A DNA stretch of 64,000 bases from Setaria digitata (Eukaryota; Nematoda; Chromadorea; Rhabditida; Setariidae), in the NCBI GenBank assembly GCA_003640385.1, contig RCAB01000290.1, positions 17,412-81,411 of the forward strand, in the 5' to 3' direction. The translations under genes and the position numbers were made by a program. Below, piece by piece: positions 26,001 to 36,437 of this stretch. The notes under the pieces were generated by a model, which was not told where the DNA came from, made no database searches, and saw nothing but the letters and a program-made list of their open reading frames with translations. Each line of letters begins with the position of its first letter. The stretch's first letter is position 1.

Positions 26001-29000
26001 GTTGGTACGTAAGAATTAACTCTAAAATATACATATTCAGTTGGTGAGTTCCACTCAGAAGCACTCCAAGTGCCACACGGTTGCCGATTTGGGCATATCA
26101 ATGATCGTCAATTATGCAATGATTATGCGCACTGGAAAGATGCTGCATATAAACAATGTAAAACTAAGGTTAGCTTATTTTTATTAGTAAAAATTGTTAC
26201 CTTTGCAACTTATATTCACGTTTTTGAATAGTTTAGTTACTTAACATGTATTTAGTGATTTTCTTATTCCAATCACATCTTTAAAAAAATCTTAAATTTA
26301 GCTTTACTTTCAATATTCTTTCTCAGTTTCTTCGAACGTTGTAATTTAAGGTTGTTAACGATAAACGAATGGCAGTGCGTTCATTTGCAGTTCTTGAACC
26401 TTGTGGATTAGACTTATTTACTGGTGTTGAATTTGTTTGCTGTCCGGGCGATGATAAAACTGAGGATATCCGTATTATTTTTATTATTTCTAAGAAATAT
26501 TTTAGAACATAAAATATGTTATAAAATATTGGTGGAAGATGAATGCGAAATATTCTTTTTTTTTTTTGTTAATTAAGCCAAGTTTAGAACTAGAGAAAAA
26601 ACAAGCGGGAGAAGAAGGAACTGGAGATGATGATGATGATGACTATGACGACGATGGTGGTGAATATGGTGAAGATTCCGATGATGGTATGTTAGGGTCT
26701 TAACTTTTTGCTTTAAACTGATTGGTAGGCCAATTCTTAATCCCTCATGTAAATTGTATTTTATTTAGACGAAGGGAGAGATATTTCGGCCAAAAATGTT
26801 ATGCAGGACCCATACTTCAAGATGTCTGATCCGGTCAATGAACATGAACGTTTCAAGGAAGCTCAGCAGCGCATAGAGAAACGACATCGGGCTAAAATTA
26901 ACAAGGTTTTTCATGGATTTTACAGCACTGTCAAACTAATTTGGTGAATAGTTCTGTTTACGATTGACAGAAAGCCTGCAAGTAATAGAATTGTAGCTTA
27001 AATTAGTGTGTCTGTTATTCGTAAGAATCAAATTTACAGGTTATGCGTGAATGGTCTGATCTTGAAAAACGTTACAAGAAGATGAAAAAAACTGATGAAA
27101 AGGGTGCTGAGGCATTCAAGAAAGAGATGACTTCACGATTCCAGAAAACGGTTCGTTTACTGCGGAATGATAGCTTACAGCTTACCATCTCATACTCTTA
27201 ATTTAAATGACCATTTCTACCAATCAAACAAAAAATCCTGATGCTGCTGGATTTTCTTTTTCTCTTTTTTTTTTTTTTTTTTTTTCAGGTTGCTTCACTA
27301 GAAGAAGAGAATAAGGAACAGAAAAAGCAACTTGAAGATGTTCATGAAGAACGAGTCCAAGCCCATCTCAATGAGAAGAAGAGACAGGTGAGCAAGTTTT
27401 GTCTACGTTTTTTGGTTAGTAATGACAGGATTCTCTATAATTAATTAAGATGTTCTTCCATTCAGGGAACACTGAACTTCTAGAGGAAACTGCGATTCAC
27501 TTTTGTTCTTACAATAAATTCCCCAAGATATCCATTACTTATGTTTACACTCTCACATGATTCTTCTTGAGAAGTCGATAAAACAATAAAAGCTAATTTT
27601 AGAGCACCTTGATTTGTTACGTCTAGCTATCGTGTCCAAAGCTAGGTGCAGTGTCAGTCCTGTCATAAGGAGAACTGGACTTCAGTTGGGTGGGGGATGA
27701 GTTGCAAATCTGTTTTTGTCATTGATAGTGACTGTAAAAATTGTACAAAAGTTCCGTGCAGGTATTTTGATGATATAACTTTCAGGCAACTCATGATTAT
27801 CGTGCAGCTTTGGCCGTCCAAGTAGGTGCGCCAAATAAACACAATGTACTTAGAACACTCAAGGTTAATCCTAATTAACTTAATGTAAATAGAAATTAAA
27901 TTGTTAAGAAGAGGAAAGCATGGCTTCAATCTTTAATAGCATACTGTTTTAATGAAGGAAATCGAAGTTTTTTTTTTTTTTTTTTTATGCATCTTTAATA
28001 ACTGTGAATATTATGACTTTTATAGACATTTATTCGCGCAGAGGAGAAGGATCGAACACACATGATTAATCGCTTCCGACATTTACTTCGTACAGATCGA
28101 GTAATTATTCTTTTTCTTTTTGTTAGTAATTGGGCATTATAAAGACAGTTATATAAGCAAATATATAAATTTCCAGGACGAAGCAGAAACATATGAACCA
28201 ATACTAATTCACCAATTACGTTATATTGATCTTCGTATAAATGGTACACTTGCAATGCTGCGAGATTTTCCCGAACTTGAACGACAGGTTCGACCGATTG
28301 CTGGTAAACACTTAATATTGTTTTTTTTTTATCGTTGTGGTTGAAAATTTTGTCCATTATGTTATGGTACGAAAACATTCCCCTTGATGAGTGGATTGTT
28401 TATAATTAAAGTTTAAATCTTTTAGAATCTGGCTTGAAAAATCCGTTTTTCCTTCTTTTCCTCTTTGAACTAGGTTTAGCTTTGTAATTAATGAATTGCA
28501 TTGATTATCTGTACCTTTAATGGATAAAATTTCCCGATAGTAATGCAGCTTCGAACCTAACTGGGTATATGGATCACAAGAAATGACCCATTGTTATGTG
28601 TCCATCATATGGTTTTGTTTTATTTTTATTTTATTTTATTTCATTTTATTTTATTTCATTTTATTTTATTTCATTTTATTTTATTTCATTTTATTTTATT
28701 TCATTTTATTTTATTTCATTTTATTTTATTTCATTTTATTTTATTTCATTTTATTTTATTTCATTTTATTTTATTTCATTTTATTTTATTTCATTTTATT
28801 TTATTTCATTTTATTTTATTTCATTTTATTTTATTTCATTTTATTTTATTTCATTTTATTTTATTTCATTTTATTTTATTTCATTTTATTTTATTTCATT
28901 TTATTTTATTTCATTTTATTTTATTTCATTTTATTTTATTTCATTTTATTTTATTTCATTTTATTTTATTTCATTTTATTTTATTTCATTTTATTTTATT

Positions 29001-30385
29001 TCATTTTATTTTATTTCATTTTATTTTATTTCATTTTATTTTATTTCATTTTATTTTATTTCATTTTATTTTATTTCATTTTATTTTATTTCATTTTATT
29101 TTATTTCATTTTATTTTATTTCATTTTATTTTATTTCATTTTATTTTATTTCATTTTATTTTATTTCATTTTATTTTATTTCATTTTATTTTATTTCATT
29201 TTATTTTATTTCATTTTATTTTATTTCATTTTATTTTATTTCATTTTATTTTATTTCATTTTATTTTATTTCATTTTATTTCATTTTATTTTATTTCATT
29301 TTATTTTATTTCATTTTATTTTATTTTTATTTCATTTTATTTTATTCCATTTTATTTTATTTTATTCCATTTTATTTTATTTTATTTTATTTTATCTCAC
29401 TTCATTTAGTTTTATTTGTTTACTTATTTGTTTAATTATTTATTTATTTTTGATAATGTATTTCCAGTTGAATTTTGGACTGATTATCGTAGAGAGAATA
29501 CACCAGAGGTAACGGGAGACGAATATACATTGATTGGTGGTGATGAGCAAAATGTCAAACTTGTACACTACTATAAAGTAAGTGCTTACAAATAAAATAT
29601 CGCTGTATCTGGTACTTTTAACATTGATCAGTACCTTGCAAGAAGTTTAAGCAGTCTTAATTTCGTGAGTCCGTATTGTTTTTGTTTTTTAGTTATTCGC
29701 TGTTTGAGGAAAACATAATTTGTCCTAGCAGTTAGTGGTAATTTGTGGTACTGGCAAGTTTTTCAGGATTCATATGACCGCTTACATAATCCTTCTTGGT
29801 CGCGAAAGACAACACCGTTGTCCACTGTCTCAGAGGTAAATTCCGATGCTTTCCAGATAATTTCTTGCACAGCTTTCGATTTTTTTTTTTTTTTTATGTG
29901 GTCCATTGCAGTTATTCCCAAGAAATTATTTGTGGACTGATATCCAAGTCAACTTGGAGTTTTACTTACTCGGCATCTTTATATTGAGGAATTCATCTGA
30001 ATTATTTGGTGTAGTTTGTAGAGATCCAGTTACCACCATCGTGTTTCATGAAAAATCAAGCACTCAGTTTTATAGCCAAAAAAAACACTCCATGATTCGA
30101 ATGAGGGTGACGATAACGATGAAGATAATGCAGAAAGCGTCGAAATAAGAAAACAGTCAAACGAAGATTCGAAGAAGGTTGTGGTAGAGAAAATTGTGCA
30201 GAGGAAACCTGATACCAAATTGGGCAAGAACAAGCCCGCCATCGATGAAATTAATGATGATCATGATGATGATGACAATGTCAATAATGGGAATAGTAAT
30301 AATGACATCGACGATGATAATGCTAATAGTAATAACAATAATAACAATATTGATGATGTTGGTGGTGATGATGGTGATGATGATG

Positions 30386-30417
<32 letters not shown>

Positions 30418-31227
30418 GATGATGTTGATGATGATGATGATGATGATGACAATGATGATGACGATGAAGAGGTTAGTTCTCAAGGATGTACTATATTTCA
30501 TTGATTCTACAAACTTTTGAGAGTTTACTATATGAAAAGGATTGGAAGAGATGTTGACCTTCATTTTCATTTCAGGACAAAAATTTGAATATTTTCGAAT
30601 TAATTTTAGGACGACGTCGGAGATAATGATGAGCCTCTATCGAATATCAAATCAGTTGAACGAGAACTTCATGTCGAAATTGAACCAATTGTGAGTGAGC
30701 CAGTTAGGGTGCATGATTTGCCACCGAGACCTTCCTATGCGAAACATGAACCACTGCATCATATTAAGGTTCATTTCTTTTCCTTTCTCCTTAAATTATT
30801 CAGTTTTCAAAACTTAACATAGAATTATTCTGAATTATTACCTCTGCAGATGGGTGCGGAAGATGCCTCGACAGGTGCGTTCACAGCTTCAACAAATTTG
30901 CTATTAATTTTCGTATCTGCCGCCACCGTCATTTTCATCGTGTTTGCCATCGTTTTAGCTCGTCAACGGCCACGTCGTCGTGGTTTTATTGAGGTTCCTT
31001 TCATTTATTTCCAAAATTTCACTTTCAGGCGTATATAATGACCATAACGTTTTGTTTCTGATGAAAAGTGTAGGTAGAGCTTTAAAATTTGGTAGGAAAA
31101 AGTGATGTTGTTATGGAATTAAATGTTCTAGGTTGACATTTGCACTCCGGGAGAGCGACATGTGAATGGAATGCAAGTGAATGGCTATGAGAACCCCACA
31201 TATTCATTTTTCGATAACAAAGCCTAA
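23077..31227 (+). CDS. apl-1: Amyloid precursor-like protein (APP family)
   Basis: Type I membrane protein of the APP family; in worms APL-1 acts in moulting and neurons. Eighteen exons join in phase to 775 aa: 23077-23145, 24497-24679, 25717-25843, 26041-26168, 26351-26471, 26588-26686, 26769-26905, 27040-27150, 27289-27387, 27786-27863, 28026-28100, 28177-28303, 29468-29577, 29767-29835, 30076-30471, 30610-30768, 30850-30993, 31132-31227. Order: signal peptide (about 1-22); E1 growth-factor-like domain (FVPLVAFECGFRNRF, WCREEGSPCKWTHTV); copper-binding subdomain (VRSFAVLEPCGLDLFTGVEF); acidic stretch (210-245); E2 helical domain (about 250-460: DPYFK, EEKDR, LRYIDLRINGTLAMLRDFPE); Asp/Asn-rich insertion (about 512-643); transmembrane segment (about 713-733) followed by RQRPRRR; cytoplasmic tail with YENPTY (763-768), the PTB-adaptor motif. 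No Kunitz domain and no Abeta-like sequence. Longer than the C. elegans protein (about 686 aa) mainly because of the insertion. Exon 5/6 and 14/15 junctions are the least certain. Confidence 0.96.
25034..25061. repeat. Poly(T) tract of 28 nt in an apl-1 intron
   Basis: An uninterrupted run of T lies in intron 2. Many introns here carry 10-30 nt T runs. Those directly before acceptors (for example 27267-27285) may serve as polypyrimidine tracts, but this one is far from an exon. Confidence 0.9.
28629..29399 (+). repeat. Intronic TTTTA/TTTCA array (15-bp unit, over 40 copies)
   Basis: The unit TTTTATTTTATTTCA (two TTTTA plus one TTTCA) repeats without error from 28629 to about 29282, roughly 43 copies. 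It then decays into TTTTA, TTTCA, TTCCA and TTTTTA variants up to about 29399. It fills most of the intron between the exons ending at 28303 and starting at 29468 of the APP-like gene, on the sense strand. It has no stop codon in any + frame, so it creates three spurious long open frames. The near-perfect copies indicate recent expansion or homogenisation; assembly copy number may differ from the real one. Confidence 0.97.
30246..30471 (+). repeat. GAT/AAT triplet repeat coding for Asp/Asn
   Basis: Imperfect GAT, GAC, AAT and GGT triplets make up the second half of the exon at 30076-30471 of the APP-like gene and encode long Asp runs with Asn and Gly. The codon mix (GAT/GAC/AAT) and a constant frame suggest the run is translated. 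The reverse strand reads as poly-Ser/Ile and is not a gene. Confidence 0.9.
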
Positions 31228-32401
31228 CTTTCTGGCTTAAGTTCAAGCTCGCAGCAAAAATGCTTGTTAGGGAGTTTTGAAGAAGACTGAATCATTTTCA
31301 TAAACTTGGACGGTAATGAAACAGGACAGCTAATTGGATGGATACAGGTCAGTTTTATTCTCTGTAAATTACCGGTCCATTTTTATCAGCCTGCGGATCA
31401 TCATCCTTCAGCATTTCGCAGAGTGCATTTTCCATGTTTTTAGCATTGAGTTGCATCCGGTTTTCCCATGCTGCATTGTTGCATCAACGCACTTTAGCTT
31501 GAATTTTTGCACCACTTTCATAGTTTTCTCATTTAGTAGAGTTAATTGAAATGTTTATTGGATTTTTGTCAAAAAAAAAGTTTAAAATACCTTATTGTTA
31601 GCAGCACCTGCAAATAATTGTCTTTTGGTCCGATGTTTTGCGGAACAATTTTTTGTTGCTATTTTTACTAAAGTTTGTTAATGCTTATAAGGACGCTTGG
31701 AAAGCTGCACCTACGACGGAGGGGAAGGGAGGAGGGGGCGTGACGCTATATCCTTCTCCTGTTATAGTTATTGCACTTGTTAGTGTTATATCCTATCTTT
31801 AATTGTTATGGTCATTTGCAGCAATCCATTTTCTAGCACCATTCTGGTTATTAATATAACACTTTAATCACTTCTTTGGTATTGGTTTTATGACTGTTTT
31901 CCTTAATTCTGTGCTTAAAAATGTTTTTCCAGTACATTTTTATGAATGTCCGATTATTAAATGTGACTTTTGCTATCACTTTTTTGTTAGATCTTGAAAG
32001 TGACGATTTTATAAAAACTAGCAATTATTTTTGGCACAGTTTTTCCAGAAACTTAAAATGCTTATTAAACTTTCGAAAAAATCTGGTATCGTTTTAACCA
32101 GGAACTTTCTATTTTAAGAATAGTTTAATTGCATTTTCACTATTTAGCATTCGAATGTATCATGCCATTAATTCTAGCATAAAATCAATCTAATAGATGA
32201 ACTTTGAATATATCCATTTGTTCAACATTTTGAAATTTTCACAATTTTAGCGTTCTTTTTTAATGATTGTTATGCTCCTCTCCTTTTTAATCTTACTGCA
32301 TTTTTTATCGTACGCATTATAAATTACACCACCATACTTATTTATACGTCACCATCTTGTCACAATTTTTATCCACTACTTGTAATCGAGATTTGAATAA
32401 A
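31228..32401 (+). other. Probable 3' UTR of the APP-like gene
   Basis: There is no coding signal after the stop. The first convincing AATAAA that I note lies at 32396-32401, suggesting a 3' UTR of about 1.2 kb. Earlier variant signals (for example ATTAAA-like near 31958) could give a shorter form. Confidence 0.35.
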
Positions 32402-33198
32402 TTTTCTCTTTGAATGGTGGTTGTTTTGGTAGGCTTGATTAAAAAGCCATATTATTAAATTACTGTGGGTCATGATTTGATATGGGAAATCATATATGAA
32501 AATTCATAAAGGCCTGTGTCTGAAGTTTTGGCTGCCTTCAGTATATTATTTTATTGTTCAACCGATTTATGCCAGCCAAGCTTTATTAGATATACTCCTT
32601 GGATAGAATGAAGAAGAAAAGTTAAAATCTTTTATTTCATCAATTGAAGAGCAAGATGATGGGTAGCGGGGTGGTCATCAAAGGTCTTTGAGTCCCTTTG
32701 CGCATTCTTCAGGCACTGAAATAACCGATTTTGAATTGGAGTCAAATTATATACTGTTTAGCATTTCGAGTTTTTACATTTTCTAGTTCAGAGGTGTTGA
32801 TACAGTAGTCATGACTAAAACTTGGTAGAATTATACTGGATTGAATTCTGATCCTAAATTTGCTTAATGCGAAAGTATATCATGAAATAATTTTGTAGTT
32901 GTAGGAGTCTGAGTTCGGGAGCCGGAATCTTTAAAGCTACTGGTTTAATGCCTCGAGAATCTAAAAAGCAGGACCCATTCAAGGGCATAATGTTATATAT
33001 GACAGTTCTCATTTCTCGGCAACTACGGTATACCCGACTCTTTTATTCATATTTTAGACAGAGTGTTCGGCATACCATAAGCTTGAAAAAACAAACTCAT
33101 GTTAAATTATTAAGTAATGGATGAAGTATTAAACAGAAATATTAAATCAAACATCAATTATTTGAAATATCAAACGTTTCTCACCATCTTGCCAAACC
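32402..33198. other. No gene seen
   Basis: AT-rich spacer without frames of coding character or matched splice sites. Confidence 0.5.
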
Positions 33199-33353
33199 TT
33201 ATCTTAAAAGATTTGAAAAAAGCCAACGTTTTTGGCATTTCTGCTTGTCGTTTTTAACGCTTTTCATACAAATGTCAGCACGTATGTCGCATTTTGTAGT
33301 ACACAACCGGTGTGCAGGTATCCATTCCTTGTCGTTTTCGAACGGATCACCAC
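33199..33353 (-). CDS. Possible terminal exon of a small Cys-containing protein
   Basis: On the - strand a T-rich acceptor (TTTTTTTTAG) at 33354 precedes about 50 codons ending in TAA. They read GDPFENDKEWIPAHRLCTTK, CDIRADICMKSV and NDKQKCQKRW. Four cysteines (C-x3-C-x6-C, then one about 11 residues on) and the charged composition resemble a small secreted or extracellular domain. It enters in phase 1. I could not identify an upstream exon or signal peptide, so it may be an orphan or decayed exon. Confidence 0.3.
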
Positions 33354-33895
33354 CTAAAAAAAATCTGTGTTTGCCGAATGAAAATCTTGAATTCCCATAA
33401 TTTTGAAGCATACTCTTTGTACTTTTCACTCATATTTAGAAAACTTTATGTTCTTTCCCATTCCAAACTTCTCTTGTTTTAATTTCTGGTATGACGAAAC
33501 ATCTGTGCCATTTTCAAATAATAAATTCAATAAGGTTTTAAATCTGGTAGTAATTCATTAAGCTTTCCAGTGTTTTGCACAACGTTCGATAATTAAATTG
33601 ATGCAATAGTTGCGGCAGTTCCAAACCGCAAAGAAATTAAGATCAGTAAGTTATACACATTATTATCATTCAAGTAGAAACTATATCAACAACCTTGTAG
33701 TTCAGAAACCCGTGATTTGGGACCTAATCAGTTCTTCAATAAGTGAATTAGAGAGATGTTGCAAGGGTTTGTTTGTTCAGTGTGTTCAACTTTTTCCGAT
33801 GACAATATTGTTGTGAAAACCAATTTTCACCTAATCACTGCTAGCTGAAAACATTGTAGCTTCCGGCTTGATAAATTACATATAGTGATTTCTCT

Positions 33896-34130
33896 AGGAC
33901 CGAGGAAAGTACAATATTTGGTGTTAGATTGTGAGAAGCTCGTTAGAGTTCGATGTAGTACACATCAACTTTTTGACGCATGTTCGATGGAGAATGGGTG
34001 GAAAAAATTTGTTGCCACTGCACAGAATAAAACAATAATTCAGAATGCTTGGTTATTGTCGACTTTTGAAGTACTCAAGTATCAGACTTCCCCACTCTCC
34101 CAATTTGCTTTGTATGGAGCGGGACCGTAA
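33896..34130 (+). CDS. Unrecognised open frame with acceptor-like start
   Basis: After TTTCTCTAG the frame is open for about 77 codons: GPRKVQYLVLDCEKLVRVRC, then STHQLFDACSMENGW and KKFVATAQNK. The first half faintly resembles the ubiquitin-like start of FERM domains (beta-strand, turn, beta-strand, then QLFD). This is only a pattern impression. The second half loses coding character, no donor is evident, and no neighbours fit. Confidence 0.2.
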
Positions 34131-36263
34131 AACAAATCTTAGACAGCTTATCACCTAGCTGTAAAGTAACGCTTTACTGATTGGTCTCTTGTTCATTATC
34201 AGCTTCAACATATTTTTCCTTTACCTTACCAAAACTGATCTCACCGCATGTTCATAATCGGTTTTTGAGCCCAAGTAAGTTACTGATAATGCTATTTGAT
34301 TTCACTCCTTCTTTATTACCCAATTTGAACTTACTGAAAAAAGCTATTCGAATCTAGCTCCCGCATAAAATCATTTTTTTTAAACCTGAAATGAAAAAAC
34401 ACGATATAATCGACAATTAATAAATTACAAACAAAAAATACACAAAGTAGAAATCAGAATGACATATAATAGAGGGCACTATTTTAAAATGCTTCTCACT
34501 GCGAAACAGCCGCATTGAACAGTGGGAAAACAACTATTATTTTTGTGACAGTTAAATATTTAACGAATCTGTGCAGTTTTCATTCAACAGCTTCACTTCA
34601 AAATTTCAAAATTCTGTTATACTTGACTCTAACAAGGTATCTGCATTTCATCGTACATGACAATTTTTTTTGGGTTGTTGTCAGACAAACAACCCAAAAA
34701 AAGATCTTCATTCAAATAATTAGAAAAGCATCGGCTTCAGAAATGAATTTATGCTCTTTGAAAAAAAAAAAAAATTGTGACAAAAGAGGTGGTCAGTATA
34801 CTCAGACATAGAACAAATTGTTATGAGTTATACACCAAGATAATGCATACGTGGATTTCTGACGTGATTTCTGACCGGACGCTGAATCTTAGCACATTTT
34901 TCTTCGGTCAAACAAACTAAGAGTTCAATACATTTATTTTTCTCACAATAAGCTTTTTCGATTAAAACAAGTAAGCTTTTTGAAAGCTGGGCTGATCGAA
35001 AAAGCTGAAATATTGTAAAACATGATGATAGTCACAAATTCGGTTCATCTGTCACTAATTAACATCTTTGTGTTGGATTGCAACTTTATTCGACTTATGT
35101 ACTATGACTTTTTCTTACCTTATCATGTCCATTCACCCTTCCCGTTTTATAGTCCTTTTTCCTTCGAGAAAATCAGTCTGATATAGTTTTGTAAATCGGG
35201 ACGACAATGGCTTTCAAGAGTTCTAAAGTGTTTCAAAATATGATTTTAAGCTTCATGAATGAAAAGAAAAGATGTTGCAGACTTACACTCTTCTGGATGT
35301 GTGAATATGTAACCAAAGATTTTTTTCAATTCAGACTTCTCTTCTGCATGTACAGATAAGGTCATGCAAATACTAGCGAGGTATAAATACCGTAGATACA
35401 TTACTGCTGCTAAAATTTATCCATGTTATTGCATATTTCTTGTTCATTTAAACGCGATGGAGGAATACATCGTGAATGAACCAATTCATTTTACCTGATG
35501 ATAATAAAGCTTCCAATAATTTACACAGATTCTTTGTCACTTCACTTTTCATACCTTTTAATAGAAAAGTTTCCACACTACATTTGATCTATCAAGATAA
35601 AATAGTAAAGCAATACAGAAGTTAAAGAAAAAACAAGACATGGTGTCACCATCTTCCAAATTCCTTTATCAAAGGTGTGAAATTTTGATTAATTTCTAAA
35701 AATATTCACTGAAATATTAGCACAATTCATCACACAATGCGGTTAACCTCTTCACGCCATGAGATTTCAATTCTCTATACTATTGTCAAACTATCCTGTT
35801 GAATGCAACAAAAGTAGGTTGTTATCGACTCGGACTTTTTGACCACAATTTTTAACATAATATAGTGGCCATTTAGCTTCCGATTATGTGGGAAAACTTA
35901 GTCTATTAGTAGTGTAAACCACATGATACTGAGATTACTGTACTGGATTCAGAAACTTTATAATTAAAACATATGAATAAAAAGTACAAAAAGGCAAGAA
36001 ATAGTTGTTTAGGCAATTTGACTGACTGAAATCGATCAAGACTGTTACTATAACTGAGTATGGAAACAGTCAAGTATAAGCAATAACTTACACATATTTG
36101 GAAATAAGATAACCAGTACTGTGGTATTGGTTTTTAAAGAGAAAAAGATTTTGCAAATAAAGGTTCTTTTAAAGTTCGAAAAATTATGACCATTTGCATA
36201 GCAAATCTTTGCATATCCAGATATTTCTTTTAATTTCTGCACCTGCCGTCAACAGCTATCAGA
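34131..36263. other. No convincing gene seen
   Basis: Apart from the small hairpins, only low-complexity open frames are present on either strand. Confidence 0.45.
34665..34702. repeat. Short perfect hairpin
   Basis: TTTTTTTGGGTTGTT (34665-34679) and its exact reverse complement (34688-34702) form a 15-bp stem with an 8-nt loop. A second inverted repeat, AGCTTTTTCGAT / ATCGAAAAAGCT, lies at 34951-34962 and 34994-35005. No gene association is clear. Confidence 0.7.
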
Positions 36264-36437
36264 ATGTTTGATTTGTTGAGTCTCATATTCTTTCTCTCGA
36301 TTGCTTTGCTTTCTTCTACCCTTTCATCATCAAAGTATACCTAGACAATTATCGTAATGAGCTTTGGAATTAAAAATGGATGATGGCTATGCAGAAATAC
36401 TCTGAAGGCCATCAAAAACAAATATTCTTGCTTTTAA
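36264..36437 (+). CDS. Possible two-exon small secreted peptide (38 aa)
   Basis: An ATG three bases after an acceptor-like CAGCTATCAG opens an exon (36264-36334) encoding a near-ideal signal peptide, MFDLLSLIFFLSIALL then SSTLSSS. The exon ends in phase 2 at a gtatac donor. A short intron with a CTATGCAG acceptor leads to 36395-36437, which in phase encodes NTLKAIKNKYSCF and stops. The predicted mature product is a short basic peptide with one Cys. Length and composition would allow a secreted peptide, but a gene this short could arise by chance in AT-rich DNA. Confidence 0.25.

Noticed and set aside
28629..29399. CRISPR-like or minisatellite array with spacers
   Set aside because: Units are directly tandem with no unique spacers, in a eukaryotic intron.
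28583..29512. Three long + strand open frames (about 270-310 codons) rich in Phe/Ile/Tyr
   Set aside because: They are produced by the stop-free TTTTA/TTTCA repeat in an intron, and each reads only a five-residue period. They are not genes.
30157..30570. Antisense poly-Ile/Ser and poly-Met frames over the GAT repeat
   Set aside because: These are shadows of the Asp-coding triplet repeat in the APP-like exon.
30610..30993. Abeta-like peptide or Kunitz domain in the APP-like protein
   Set aside because: The juxtamembrane and transmembrane sequence has no Abeta similarity, and no Kunitz Cys pattern occurs. This is as expected for invertebrate members.
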